Positions 20,805-33,419 of a stretch of DNA of 64,000 bases are shown one piece after another. The first letter of the stretch is position 1, and the number at the start of each line of letters is the position of its first letter. The notes beneath the pieces are model-generated. The model had not been told where the DNA came from. It saw only the letters and a list, made by a program, of their open reading frames with translations, and did no database searches. A program made the position numbers and the translations under genes. This stretch comes from Ancylobacter sp. WKF20. GTDB taxonomy: Bacteria > Pseudomonadota > Alphaproteobacteria > Rhizobiales > Xanthobacteraceae. The stretch covers positions 1,550,001-1,614,000 of the forward strand of contig NZ_CP121679.1 of assembly GCF_029760895.1 (NCBI RefSeq). Reading direction: 5' to 3'.

Positions 20805-22016
20805 ATGGCGAAGATCAAGGTCGAGAATCCCGTCGTCGAACTCGACGGCGACGAGATGACCCGCATCATCTGGCAGTACATCAAGGACAAGCTGATCCAC
20901 CCGTACCTCGACATCGACCTCGAGTATTACGACCTCGGCGTCGAGAACCGCGATGCCACCGAGGACCAGGTGACGATCGATGCGGCCGAGGCGATCAAGC
21001 GCGTGGGCGTGGGCGTCAAATGCGCCACCATCACCCCGGATGCGGGCCGCGTCACCGAGTTCAACCTGAAGAAGATGTGGCGTTCGCCCAACGGCACCAT
21101 CCGCAACATTCTTGGCGGCGTGATCTTCCGCGAGCCGATCATCTGCAAGAACGTGCCGCGCCTCGTACCCGGCTGGACCCAGCCGATCATCGTCGGCCGC
21201 CACGCCTTCGGCGACCAGTACCGCGCGACCGACTTCACCGTTCCGGGCAAGGGCACGCTGACCATCAAGTTCGTCGGCGATGACGGGCAGGTCATCGAGC
21301 ACGAGGTCTACAAGTTCCCCGGCGCCGGCGTCGCGATGTCGATGTACAATGTCGACGAATCCATCGTCGAATTCGCCCGCGCCTCGCTGAATTACGGCCT
21401 GATGCGCAAATACCCGGTGTACCTGTCGACCAAGGACACCATCCTGAAGCAGTATGACGGCCGCTTCCGCAAGATCTTCCAGGACATCTACGACGCCGAG
21501 TTCAAGGCCGAGTTCGAGAAAAACAAGATCTGGTACGAGCACCGCCTGATCGACGACATGGTCGCCTCGGCGCTCAAGTGGTCCGGCGGCTATGTCTGGG
21601 CGTGCAAGAACTATGATGGCGACGTGCAGTCGGACATCGTGGCGCAGGGCTTCGGCTCGCTGGGCCTGATGACCTCGGTGCTGATGACGCCGGATGGCCA
21701 GACCGTGGAGGCCGAGGCCGCGCACGGCACCGTCACCCGCCACTACCGCGAGCACCAGAAGGGCAAGGAGACCTCGACCAACTCCATCGCCTCGATCTTC
21801 GCCTGGACCCGCGGCCTCGCGCACCGCGCCAAGCTCGACAACAATGCCGAACTCGCCAATTTCTGCACCACGCTGGAGAAGGTGTGCGTCGACACGGTCG
21901 AGAGCGGCTACATGACCAAGGATCTCGCCCTTCTCGTCGGCGCGGACCAGAAGTGGCTTTCCACCACCGGATTCCTCGACAAGATCTCCGAGAATCTGGG
22001 CAAGGCCCTCGCCTGA
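20805..22016 (+). CDS. icd: NADP-dependent isocitrate dehydrogenase
   Basis: 403 residues. Oxidative decarboxylation of isocitrate to 2-oxoglutarate in the TCA cycle, supplying NADPH. This is the eukaryote-like type II homodimeric class common in Hyphomicrobiales: [51 protein letters not shown], the [12 protein letters not shown] metal-binding stretch and [24 protein letters not shown] lies upstream of the ATG. A strong terminator follows 12 bases after the stop. Confidence 0.97.
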   Translation: MAKIKVENPVVELDGDEMTRIIWQYIKDKLIHPYLDIDLEYYDLGVENRDATEDQVTIDAAEAIKRVGVGVKCATITPDAGRVTEFNLKKMWRSPNGTIRNILGGVIFREPIICKNVPRLVPGWTQPIIVGRHAFGDQYRATDFTVPGKGTLTIKFVGDDGQVIEHEVYKFPGAGVAMSMYNVDESIVEFARASLNYGLMRKYPVYLSTKDTILKQYDGRFRKIFQDIYDAEFKAEFEKNKIWYEHRLIDDMVASALKWSGGYVWACKNYDGDVQSDIVAQGFGSLGLMTSVLMTPDGQTVEAEAAHGTVTRHYREHQKGKETSTNSIASIFAWTRGLAHRAKLDNNAELANFCTTLEKVCVDTVESGYMTKDLALLVGADQKWLSTTGFLDKISENLGKALA

Positions 22017-22027
22017 GGCCATGAACA

Positions 22028-22054
22028 TCCGGGACGCGCTTTGGCGCGTCCCGG
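22028..22054 (+). terminator. icd terminator
   Basis: CCGGGACGCG / CGCGTCCCGG stem with a six-base loop, followed by TTCC. A ten-pair perfect stem, but a short T tail. Confidence 0.75.
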
Positions 22055-22173
22055 TTCCCCAGGCACGGTAACCTGGACCCATACCGCGGGCGCCAGCGGC
22101 GGGCTGGTCGCCTGGCCTTGGCGGTTAGCTGTCAATCTTGCAAACGCAGGATACCGGCGAAAAGGGATAGGCC

Positions 22174-23163
22174 ATGATGCGCATCCGGCTTTGGGCCTGG
22201 GTTTTTCTCGGCATCGTTGCCGCGCTCGTGCACTCCCTGCCGGCAGCCGCAGCCGCCACCGGGCGCCGTCCCCAGGCTGTGGGGCCGAGTTTCACCCAGA
22301 CCAGGATCACGATTGATCGGAACCGGCGCATCGATCTGCGCGGGAAGAGCTGGATCCTGAGTAATTCCCGAACGCCCACGCCCACCCGATCAAGCAATTG
22401 CCGAATTGGCACCGATCGTATCAACCGCTATCCCCTTATCGTCGAAGGACCGGGCCGGGCGCGCATCTACGGCGGCAGCATCATTGGCCGCGTTCCTCAG
22501 AACAGCCCTTGGGGCGCCTCCTACTGCAACAGCGCGGCGATCGAGATCAGAACCAACGGCGCAACGCTCGACAGCTTCTACGCACGCAATGTGTGGGATG
22601 GGGTGAGGATCGCCGGGCCGCAGGGCTCAAGCTTTCGTCTTTCCAACATCTGGATCAGCGGCGCGCGTGATGATTGTGTCGAGAACGACCAGCTTCTGTC
22701 CCTCGAACTGCGCAACTCGCTGCTCGAATCCTGCTTCATGGGGATAAGCGTCGAGCCCAATTGCGGGAAATCGGCCTGCCGCTTCGACGACTCCCGAGCG
22801 ACACTAGATATCAACAACAGCCTCATTGGGCTGAAGGCCGCGACCGTCGATCCCGTCTCCGGCGAAAACATCATGGGCGCCGTCTTCTTCAAGACGTCGA
22901 TCTGGTCCCCGCGCATCAACATCCGCAACAGCGTGCTGGCCTTGGAGGCCATACTGCCGCGGGACCGCGCGCGCCTGATGACGTTCAAGAACAAGATCGG
23001 CCGCTGCGAGAACAACCTTCTCTTGCTGACAGGCGACGATCCGGTCGACGAGCTCGATTTTCCGCCCAGCTGCTTCACCGTCTACCGAGGCGAGGAAGCC
23101 CGGCAGAAATGGGACGAGCTGCGTGCGCGCTGGGTTGCGGCGAATGCGCGCCGATTTCATTAA
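22174..23163 (+). CDS. Secreted protein of unknown function, probable right-handed beta-helix
   Basis: 329 residues. Signal peptide MRIRLWAWVFLGIVAALVHSLPAAAAA. The body has the rhythm of a parallel beta-helix: GAT-LDSFYARNVWDGVRI, FRLSNIWISGARDDCVEND, SLELRNSLLESCFMGISV, ATLDINNSLIGL, INIRNSVLALEAI. These are rungs of short strands with Asn/Asp/Ser turns, as in pectate-lyase-like proteins. Several Cys (in CGKSACRFDD and elsewhere) suit an exported protein. By eye its base composition is less GC-rich than that of its neighbours. It stands alone between icd and the potassium channel gene. Carbohydrate binding or lysis is possible, but no catalytic motif is identifiable. Confidence 0.72.
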   Translation: MMRIRLWAWVFLGIVAALVHSLPAAAAATGRRPQAVGPSFTQTRITIDRNRRIDLRGKSWILSNSRTPTPTRSSNCRIGTDRINRYPLIVEGPGRARIYGGSIIGRVPQNSPWGASYCNSAAIEIRTNGATLDSFYARNVWDGVRIAGPQGSSFRLSNIWISGARDDCVENDQLLSLELRNSLLESCFMGISVEPNCGKSACRFDDSRATLDINNSLIGLKAATVDPVSGENIMGAVFFKTSIWSPRINIRNSVLALEAILPRDRARLMTFKNKIGRCENNLLLLTGDDPVDELDFPPSCFTVYRGEEARQKWDELRARWVAANARRFH

Positions 23164-23343
23164 GCGGCTCAGTTTTCCGTGAGCGGCGCCGCCTTTGCTG
23201 CATGCCAGGCGACGCATCTCTGGGCGCCGCGCCGCGCAGAGAGCGCGTCGCACCTCCCCTGAGCGATAGAGTTCCGGCTCGGGCGCGACATATGCGCTCA
23301 AACAATGACTTAGCTGCTGCGTGAACCTCAGTTCCCCCGAGCT

Positions 23344-25017
23344 TTACTCCGGCTCCTCGCTGATCTCGCCGCTGGCGATGTCGGATCGGCGGGCCACCGG
23401 GTGCGGCCCGGCCACATCGCGCGCCATGGCCGCGATCCGCGCCCCGATTTCGGGGTGGCGGTGGATGATCTCGCTCAGATCCGCCGCGTCGAGCATCAGC
23501 AGCATGGAGCGCGTGCGCGCCCGCGCCGTCGCCGCGCGCTTGGCCGAGCGCACCAGCGCCATTTCGCCGAAGAACTGCCCCTCGGTGAGCACGACGCTCT
23601 CATGCGGGAATTCCAGCAGCACCTCACCGGAGGCGATGAAGTACATCGAGCGCGCGGTCTCGCCGCGCCGGACGATCACCTCGCCCGGCTGCGCGACATG
23701 GGCCGACAGCGCCTTGTGGATCTCGCCAATCCCCACCGCATCGAGATCGGCGAAGAGCGGCACGCGGGCCACCATGCCCCAGGTGATGACGAAGTCGCGC
23801 CGCTTGATGACATCGACAAAGGCCGTGGCGATGATGCCGACCGGCAGGGCGATCATGATGATGCCGGTAATCATGGTGAGGCTGGCGATCACCTTGCCCG
23901 CCGGGGTCAGCGGGTAGGTATCCCCATAGCCGACCGTCGTCACCGTCGTCATCGCCCACCACATGGCGGCGGGGATCGAGCCGAAATGCTGCGGCTGGAC
24001 GGTGCCTTCGGCGACATACATGGCCGAAGCCGCGATCAGCACCGACGCCGCCAGCAACCAGAAACAGGCCATCAGCGACTGGCGCTCGCGGTGCAGCACC
24101 TCGAACAGCGACTGCATGCCCGGCGAATAGCGCGCCAGCTTGACGAAGCGCAGCAGCCGGAAGATCGCCAGCGTGCGCAGCTCGACATGGAAGAGCATCG
24201 AGATGAGGAAGGGCAACCAGGCCACAAGATCGATGATGGCGGCGGGCGTCACCATGTGACGCAGCCTTGCCCGCCCGGCCGCAACCCCGCGATAACGCGG
24301 ATTCTCCGGCGCCGACCACAGGCGCAGTGCGTATTCCAGCGCGAACAGCGCCAGCGAGAGGATCTCGAAGCTGCGGAAGAACGGCATGTCGCGCAGCAGG
24401 AGGCTCGGCACGGTCTCCAGCACGGCGACGACGACATTGAGCACGATCAGCACGATCAGCGCGATGTTCACCCGCTCGGCGATACGGTCATGCGCGGCAT
24501 CACGCTCAAGGATCTCGTAACAGCGCCGCCGCTTGGCCGCCCACCAGCCCACCGAGCCCGGCGCGGGGCCCGGCTCGCCCTCATGCCGGGCCGATGGATG
24601 CTTTGGCGCAGGTCCGCCGGTTGCCGCGTGGCGGCCCGCCGGGCCGGGCCGCACCGCCGGGCCCGGCTGCGTCGTGGCGCCAGGGACGGGCGCCGCCTCG
24701 CCAGAGGCCGGCACGGGCGACGGGGAGGCATTCACACCGTCATGGGACGCAGCCACGGACACGCCCTCATCCTTGGCCGCCACTACTCTGGAGATGGGTT
24801 CCCCGGTGGGCGCTGCGCCGGCAGCCTCATTCACGGACAAAACGCCCTTCCCCGCAGCGTCCACGGACGTCACGTCCTTCGCCGCAACGTCTTTCGCCGC
24901 GCCGCCTTCCATTGCCATATCGTCAGCCACCATATCGTCAGTGGCCATCTGCGACGTTGCCCTCATGGACGCGCGGCTCTTGCCCGCCGCATCCTTACCC
25001 GTCTTGTGGGCCGTCAT
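23344..25017 (-). CDS. Voltage-sensor-type potassium channel with cyclic-nucleotide-binding domain
   Basis: 557 residues in the inner membrane. The first ~155 residues are low-complexity (Ala, Pro, Gly, Asp, Lys) and presumably disordered. Six helices follow from about residue 183. S4 carries positive charges every third residue (R287, R290, K293, R296). The pore has the K+ filter TVGYGD at 361-366. The cytoplasmic C-terminal cNMP-binding domain spans about 420-525, with FFGEMALVRSAKRAATARA as the phosphate-binding cassette. This is the architecture of MlotiK1-type bacterial channels, opened by cAMP. The ATG at 25017 has GGGAGG upstream. The long N-terminal tail is not part of the standard family. 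No cyclase is nearby. Confidence 0.88.
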   Translation of the reverse strand: MTAHKTGKDAAGKSRASMRATSQMATDDMVADDMAMEGGAAKDVAAKDVTSVDAAGKGVLSVNEAAGAAPTGEPISRVVAAKDEGVSVAASHDGVNASPSPVPASGEAAPVPGATTQPGPAVRPGPAGRHAATGGPAPKHPSARHEGEPGPAPGSVGWWAAKRRRCYEILERDAAHDRIAERVNIALIVLIVLNVVVAVLETVPSLLLRDMPFFRSFEILSLALFALEYALRLWSAPENPRYRGVAAGRARLRHMVTPAAIIDLVAWLPFLISMLFHVELRTLAIFRLLRFVKLARYSPGMQSLFEVLHRERQSLMACFWLLAASVLIAASAMYVAEGTVQPQHFGSIPAAMWWAMTTVTTVGYGDTYPLTPAGKVIASLTMITGIIMIALPVGIIATAFVDVIKRRDFVITWGMVARVPLFADLDAVGIGEIHKALSAHVAQPGEVIVRRGETARSMYFIASGEVLLEFPHESVVLTEGQFFGEMALVRSAKRAATARARTRSMLLMLDAADLSEIIHRHPEIGARIAAMARDVAGPHPVARRSDIASGEISEEPE

Positions 25018-25875
25018 TCCGGCCTCCCTGCCCCATCACACCGCGACGGCGAAGCCACCGCCGCCAACCCCTTGCACCCGCCGCGGCACGGGTCGCCACT
25101 CCCCGGCGACATGCCGCGCGCGCCGAATCGGCCTGCCCCTCGCCGATCACGCTAAGGTTCCATCATGCCACGACCGACACCCCACTGGCTTGATGATCCT
25201 CAGGTGATGCTGCGAGGATCGTTACCGTCGTTGTCAGCAGAGGCCACACCCGCGCGAAGCGCTTCAAGCCTCCACGGGCCCCGCGGGTCGGCAGTTGCCC
25301 GGCCGGTGCCGGACGGGCCCTAGAACAGATGCGCACAGCGCGCCAGGGCTCGCCGCATCCAAGCGCCGTCATCCTGCGGGGCGATGCCCTGCGCCGGCAC
25401 ACGTCGATGGACCGCCGCCATGGAACGCGCGACCAAGAGGCCCCGTCTATGGCAGCGTCGGCGAGCTATGAAACGGGCGCAGATGGCACGACACGTCGCA
25501 CGGTACCCACGCCCCGTCGCGAAGTGGACCATGCCTTGGGGAGGTGATCCGGCTGCCCGCCGCGATCATGGACAGTTGGACCACAAAGCCCGGCCCCCTG
25601 ACCGGACCCGGCGCGATATGGAACTGCCGCACACGGCGCTAAGGCGCCTCAACGCACGAGGCGGCGCGACGCCACCAAGCGCCGCCGCGGCCTCACCCCG
25701 TTATGTAGCGCGGGAAGCAACACGCGGGCAGGATCAAGCCAACGCTCACCAGGCACGGAGCATCCCGCACGCTCATCGGGCAGCCCTAGACGTCCAGCCT
25801 GCCCAGCCCCGACACGGACGCCGCGGCATCGCGCCTGCCAAAAACGCAGGCCTCAGAAGGCGCCCATCCAGGTCC
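25018..25875. other. Long intergenic region between the channel gene and the alaS 3' end
   Basis: About 860 bases with no gene I can support. Open frames here are Arg/Pro/Ala-rich, unlike real proteins. A GCCTGC / GCAGGC hairpin (25833-25851) follows alaS and might end it, though it has no T tail. A second hairpin, CGCCTC / GAGGCG, lies at 25645-25663. The left end must carry the channel promoter. Confidence 0.55.
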
Positions 25876-28527
25876 TCAGCCAGCCAGCGCGGCCTCGATG
25901 GCGGCGAGCGCCTCGCCGGCGCGGGCGCCGTCGGGGCCACCGGCCTGCGCCATGTCGGCGCGGCCGCCGCCGCCCTTGCCGCCCAGCGCCTCGGCGCCCC
26001 GGCGCACCAGCGCCACCGCGTCATAACTGGCGGTCAGATCGTCGGTAACGCCGACCACAAGGCCGGCGCGCCCGTCCTCGGTCACGCCGACGATCGCCAC
26101 GATGCCGGAGCCGAGGCGCTTCTTGCCTTCATCGGCCAGGCTCTTGAGATCCTTGAGGTCGATGCCGCTGACCTGGCGCGCCATCAGCTTGACCGCGCCG
26201 ACCGTGCGCACCGGCCCCTCGCCGGCCTCGCCGCCGCCCATGGCGAGCTTGCGCTTGGCCTCGCCGAGCTCGCGCTCGAGCCGGCGCCGCTCCTCGACCA
26301 GCTGGGCGATGCGCGCCTCAACCTCGCCGACCGGCGCCTTCAGCGCCGCCGCGGCTGCGTGCAGCGCGCGGCTCTCGCCGGACAGATGACGGCGCGCGCC
26401 ATCGGCCGTCATCGCCTCGATGCGGCGCACGCCGGCGCCGACCGCGCTCTCGCCGAGCACGCTGACAAGGCCGATATCGCCGGTGCGCCGCACATGGGTG
26501 CCGCCGCACAGCTCGATGGAATAGGGCGCGCCATTGCCGGGATCGGTGCCCATGGCGACCACGCGCACCTCCTCGCCATATTTCTCGCCGAACAGCGCGC
26601 GCGCGCCCGATGCGATGGCGTCGTCGACCGCCATGAGGCGCGTCGTGACCGGCTCATTGCGCAGCACGACGGCGTTGGCGATGTCCTCGACCGCGCGCAG
26701 CTCTGCCTCGTCGAGCGGCTTGGGGTGGCTGAAGTCGAAGCGCAGGCGATCCGGCGCCACCAGCGAGCCCTTCTGCGCGACATGATCGCCCAGCACGCGG
26801 CGCAGGGCCTCGTGCAGCAAATGGGTGGCCGAATGGTTGGCGCGGATGGCGCCGCGGCGGGCCGTGTCGACATTGAGCGCGAGCGCCGCGCCGACGACGA
26901 GCGTGCCGCTCTCGACCTCGACCTCATGGGCGAAGATGTCGCCGAGCTTCTTCTGCGTGCCGATGACGCGCACGGTGACGCCATCATCGCCGGTCATGCG
27001 GCCGGTATCGCCGACCTGGCCGCCGCTCTCGGCATAGAAGGGGGTCTGGTTGAGCACGACGAGGCCGCGCGCGCCGGTCTCCAGCGCCTTGACGCGGCGG
27101 CCATCGCTCACCAGCGCGGTCACCGCGCCCTCTGCGGTCTCGGTCTCATAACCGAGGAATTCCGTCGACCCCACATCATCGCGCACGCCGAACCAGATCG
27201 CGTCGGTCGCCGCCTCGCCGGAACCCGCCCAGGAGGCACGGGCCTCGGCGCGCTGGCGCTCCATGGCGGCGTTGAAGCTCTCTACATCGACGCTCACACC
27301 GCGGGCGCGCAGCGCGTCCTCGGTCAAATCGAGCGGGAAACCATAGGTGTCATAGAGCTTGAAGGCGGTGTCGCCGGAGAATTTGGCGCCGCTGCCCAGC
27401 CCCTCGCTCTCGCTTTCGAGGATCGACAGGCCGCGCTCCAGCGTCTTGCGGAAGCGGGTCTCTTCCAGGCGCAGCGTCTCGCTGACCAGCGCCTCGGCGC
27501 GCACGATCTCCGGGTAAGCCCGGCCCATCTCGCGCACCAGCACGGGGACCAGGCGGTGCATCAGCGGGTCGCGGGCGCCGAGCAGCTGAGCGTGGCGCAT
27601 GGCGCGGCGCATGATGCGGCGCAGCACATAGCCACGCCCCTCATTGGAGGGCAGCACGCCATCGGCGACGAGAAAGGTCGCCGCGCGCAGATGATCGGCG
27701 ATGACGCGATGGCTGGCCTTTTGCGGGCCGTTGGAGGGTATGTCGGTCATCTCCTCGACGGCGCCGGTGAGCGCGCGCATGAGGTCGATCTCGTAATTGT
27801 CATGCGTGCCCTGCAGCACCGCCGAGACGCGCTCCAGCCCCATGCCGGTGTCGATGGAGGGACGCGGCAGGCTCACCCGGTCGCCGCCCGGCAGCTGCTC
27901 GAACTGCATGAAGACGAGATTCCAGATCTCGATGAAGCGGTCGCCATCCTGATCGGGCGAGCCGGGCGGGCCGCCAGGGATGTGCGAACCATGATCGTAG
28001 AAGATCTCCGAGCACGGGCCGCACGGGCCGGTATCGCCCATCTGCCAGAAATTGTCGGAGGTCGGGATGCGGATGATCTTGGATTCCGGCAGGCCGGCGA
28101 TCTTGCGCCACAGGCCGAAGGCTTCGTCATCCTCGGAATAGACGGTGACCAGCAGCTTCTCGACCGGCAGTTCGAACTCGCGGGTGATCAGGTTCCAGGC
28201 GAGCTCGATCGCGTTCTCCTTGAAATAGTCGCCAAAGGAGAAATTGCCGAGCATCTCGAAGAAGGTGTGATGCCGCGCGGTGTAGCCGACATTGTCGAGA
28301 TCATTGTGCTTGCCGCCGGCGCGGACACATTTCTGCGAGGTCGCGGCGCGCGAATAGGGCCGCTTCTCGATGCCGGTGAAGACGTTCTTGAACTGCACCA
28401 TCCCGGCATTGGTGAACATCAAGGTCGGGTCGTTGCGCGGCACGAGCGGCGAGGAGTCGACCACCTGGTGGCCGTGCTTCGCGAAATAGTCGAGAAAGGT
28501 CGAACGAATCTCGTTAACGCCGCTCAT
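25876..28527 (-). CDS. alaS: Alanyl-tRNA synthetase
   Basis: 883 residues, full length. Charges tRNA-Ala and edits Ser/Gly mischarging. Opening [20 protein letters not shown]; class II catalytic core with [19 protein letters not shown]; editing domain with the zinc-site [20 protein letters not shown] and [14 protein letters not shown]-Ala domain with [16 protein letters not shown]. The ATG at 28527 fits the family; the frame runs 15 codons further without similarity. The Shine-Dalgarno is poor. recA lies upstream on the same strand, the usual alphaproteobacterial order. Confidence 0.97.
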   Translation of the reverse strand: MSGVNEIRSTFLDYFAKHGHQVVDSSPLVPRNDPTLMFTNAGMVQFKNVFTGIEKRPYSRAATSQKCVRAGGKHNDLDNVGYTARHHTFFEMLGNFSFGDYFKENAIELAWNLITREFELPVEKLLVTVYSEDDEAFGLWRKIAGLPESKIIRIPTSDNFWQMGDTGPCGPCSEIFYDHGSHIPGGPPGSPDQDGDRFIEIWNLVFMQFEQLPGGDRVSLPRPSIDTGMGLERVSAVLQGTHDNYEIDLMRALTGAVEEMTDIPSNGPQKASHRVIADHLRAATFLVADGVLPSNEGRGYVLRRIMRRAMRHAQLLGARDPLMHRLVPVLVREMGRAYPEIVRAEALVSETLRLEETRFRKTLERGLSILESESEGLGSGAKFSGDTAFKLYDTYGFPLDLTEDALRARGVSVDVESFNAAMERQRAEARASWAGSGEAATDAIWFGVRDDVGSTEFLGYETETAEGAVTALVSDGRRVKALETGARGLVVLNQTPFYAESGGQVGDTGRMTGDDGVTVRVIGTQKKLGDIFAHEVEVESGTLVVGAALALNVDTARRGAIRANHSATHLLHEALRRVLGDHVAQKGSLVAPDRLRFDFSHPKPLDEAELRAVEDIANAVVLRNEPVTTRLMAVDDAIASGARALFGEKYGEEVRVVAMGTDPGNGAPYSIELCGGTHVRRTGDIGLVSVLGESAVGAGVRRIEAMTADGARRHLSGESRALHAAAAALKAPVGEVEARIAQLVEERRRLERELGEAKRKLAMGGGEAGEGPVRTVGAVKLMARQVSGIDLKDLKSLADEGKKRLGSGIVAIVGVTEDGRAGLVVGVTDDLTASYDAVALVRRGAEALGGKGGGGRADMAQAGGPDGARAGEALAAIEAALAG

Positions 28528-28797
28528 GAAACCAGTCCGAAGAAGGAGAAGGCAGCCGGCGCTGGAGAGCATCCGGCCCGCGCCCAGCGGCGCGAGACGG
28601 TTCTAACGAGGCCCCCTCGCCTTGTCCAGAAAGGCCGCGCGGACACGCGCCTGCATGGTTACGCGCGGGCGCCGATGCGGTGGGAGCGAGCACCGGGAAA
28701 AGATCTCCCGGCAGAGCAACCCGCGCACGGGTCGCGCGGCGCGCTGAACCGTCCCGCACGACGTACCGCGCGGGACGCTCAGCCTTGCGCGGACCGC

Positions 28798-29874
<1,077 letters not shown>

Positions 29875-29940
29875 TGCCGGGCTCCGGGTTGCACGCAAGG
29901 GGTGAACGGGATTTCCTTGAATGTATCCGGTTTGTTCTCT

Positions 29941-29955
29941 GTTCGCAATATGTTC
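29941..29955 (-). promoter_or_regulatory. SOS box (LexA site) of recA
   Basis: Reads GAAC-ATATTGC-GAAC on the recA strand, an exact match to the alphaproteobacterial LexA direct repeat GAAC-N7-GAAC, about 67 bases upstream of the recA start. A further GTTC three bases to its left on the + strand is probably chance. Confidence 0.88.
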
Positions 29956-30033
29956 TCATCGCTTCGCCGCAGATAAGGCGGTGGCGTGCACCCGCAGGTC
30001 GGGTGCATCCGTCCGTCACCACGGCGCCGTCAA

Positions 30034-30047
30034 AATGTCTATACATA
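30034..30047. promoter_or_regulatory. Probable HutC operator upstream of hutC
   Basis: AATGTCTATACATA, identical over 14 bases to the element between hutI and hutF (36184-36197). The core TGTcTATACA is palindromic and resembles the TGTATATACA-like sites bound by HutC repressors. It lies about 80 bases ahead of the hutC start, so autoregulation is likely. A degenerate AGACTATACG lies at 30062-30071. Confidence 0.75.
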
Positions 30048-30128
30048 TCAACGCGAGACGCTAGACTATACGCCCTTCAGGGCCTTGGCGGGGAAACGAA
30101 TTCGCCGGGCCGGCACCGAGGTGACGGC

Positions 30129-30860
30129 GTGAACGACAGCCCTTCCCTTACCGACGCGCCACACCGGGCGGCGCCGACGCTCGGCCAGCGCATCCGCGCC
30201 GATCTCGAGGGCAGGATCCTGTCAGGCGAGTGGCCACCCGGCCACCGCATCCCCTTCGAGCACGAGTTGATGGCGCAGTATGGCTGCGCCCGCATGACCG
30301 TCAACAAGGTGATCGCCGGGCTGGTCGCGGCAGGGCTGGTGGAACGGCGCCGGCGGGCCGGCTCCTTCGTGGCGCAGCCACGCATCCATTCGGCGGTGCT
30401 GCGCATCCCCGACATTCCCGCTGAAGTTGCCGCGCGCGGCGAGACCTATGGCTACCGCCTGCTGACGCGGCGCCAGCGCCGCGCCGAGGCGGGCGATCCG
30501 CACGGGCTCGACGGGCAACAGGTTCTGGACATCACCTGCCTGCATCTTGCCAATGGCCGGCCGCTGGCGGTGGAGGAGCGGCTGATCAGCCTTGCCAGCG
30601 TTCCCGAGGCGCTGTCGGCCAATTTCGCGGCCACGCCACCCGGCTCCTGGCTGCTGCGCCATGTGCCCTGGACGGAAGCGGAGCACCGCATCAGCGCGCT
30701 GGGGGCACCGGCACGCCTCGCCGAGGCGCTCGGTGTCGCGAAGGGCACGGCCTGCCTGAGCCTCGAGCGCCGCACCTGGCGCGCCGGCGAGACCGTCACC
30801 TTCGTGCGGCAGGTCTTTCGCGGCGACGCCTACGACCTGGTGGCCCGCTTCGCGCCGTAA
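30129..30860 (+). CDS. hutC: Histidine utilisation repressor HutC (GntR family)
   Basis: 243 residues. GntR winged-helix DNA-binding domain (about residues 15-80: IRADLEGRILSGEWPPGHRI, ELMAQYGCARMTVNKVIAGL) and a C-terminal UTRA ligand domain (about 95-240) that binds urocanate and releases DNA. SFVAQPRIHSAVLRIPDIPAEV at the domain junction is typical of HutC. The GTG start at 30129 is chosen for the GAGG upstream and family length; the frame is open to 29874. It is convergent with the hutIHGU operon, with only 36 bases between the stops of hutC and hutU. Confidence 0.93.
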   Translation: MNDSPSLTDAPHRAAPTLGQRIRADLEGRILSGEWPPGHRIPFEHELMAQYGCARMTVNKVIAGLVAAGLVERRRRAGSFVAQPRIHSAVLRIPDIPAEVAARGETYGYRLLTRRQRRAEAGDPHGLDGQQVLDITCLHLANGRPLAVEERLISLASVPEALSANFAATPPGSWLLRHVPWTEAEHRISALGAPARLAEALGVAKGTACLSLERRTWRAGETVTFVRQVFRGDAYDLVARFAP

Positions 30861-30896
30861 GTGTCAGATCGAACACGAGAGACCGCCCCGCTCGCC

Positions 30897-32582
<1,686 letters not shown>

Positions 32583-32594
32583 GATCGGGATCCT

Positions 32595-33419
32595 TCAGGC
32601 GCGCGAGCGGGCAAAGGCGATGGCGGTCTTTAAGAGGCGGATCAGGCTGTCGCGCAGCGGCGCGGCATAGGCGGGATCATAGGGCGCGGGCCAGTTGTCC
32701 GGGCCGACGGGACCGAGCGGCTCCGGCATATAGGCCCGGCAGGCGAGCTCCATCTGCACGGCATGAACGCCCGCTTCCGGCCGCCCGTAATGGCGGGTGA
32801 TGTAGCCGCCCTTGAAGCGGCCATTGGCCACGAAAGGCCGCCCGGTCCCCTCGCCCAGCGCGACCAGCGCCGCCTCCAGCGCCGGCGCACAGCTCGCTCC
32901 CGCATTGGTGCCGAGATTGAGTTCGGGCAGCGTGCCCTCGAACAGGCGCGGGATCACCGAGCGGATGGAATGGCAATCATAGAGCACCACCGCTCCATGC
33001 GCGGCACGCGCGGCCTCGATCTCGGCGGCCAGCGCCGCGTGATAGGGGTCGAAGAAGCCGACCCGCCGCGCCGCCACATCGGGGGCCCGGCCGTCCTTGT
33101 AGAGCGGTTCGCCGTCGAAGGTGGTGGTCGGGCACAGCTCCGTCGTCGCCTGGCCGGGATAGAGCGAGGCGCCGGAGGGATCGCGGTTCACGTCGATCAC
33201 GGTGCGGGAGATCGCGGTGCGCACCACGCTCGCGCCGAGCTCGGCAGCGAAATCGTAGAGCGTCTCGATCCACCAGTCGCAATCCTTTCGCGCCAGCCAG
33301 GGCGAAACGAGGTCCACCTCCAGCTCCGGCGGGATGTCGGTGCCGGTGTGGGGGATGGACAGTACCAGCGGGGCGGTCCCGCGACGGACCGTGAGGAAGG
33401 GGGGATGGGTCATCGTCAC
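32595..33419 (-). CDS. hutG: N-formylglutamate deformylase
   Basis: 274 residues, zinc amidohydrolase of the FGase family (not the arginase-like HutG). Hydrolyses N-formyl-L-glutamate to glutamate and formate, the last step when HutF is used. [15 protein letters not shown], the [14 protein letters not shown] substrate-binding stretch, LYDCHSIRS and [13 protein letters not shown] are present. Overlaps the end of hutH by four bases (ATGA), so translation is coupled. Confidence 0.95.
   Translation of the reverse strand: MTMTHPPFLTVRRGTAPLVLSIPHTGTDIPPELEVDLVSPWLARKDCDWWIETLYDFAAELGASVVRTAISRTVIDVNRDPSGASLYPGQATTELCPTTTFDGEPLYKDGRAPDVAARRVGFFDPYHAALAAEIEAARAAHGAVVLYDCHSIRSVIPRLFEGTLPELNLGTNAGASCAPALEAALVALGEGTGRPFVANGRFKGGYITRHYGRPEAGVHAVQMELACRAYMPEPLGPVGPDNWPAPYDPAYAAPLRDSLIRLLKTAIAFARSRA

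Noticed and set aside
25163..25402. A possible small protein of about 79 residues on the minus strand in the gap before alaS
   Set aside because: Arg/Pro-rich first half, no start signal and no recognisable feature; not separable from chance frames at this GC content.
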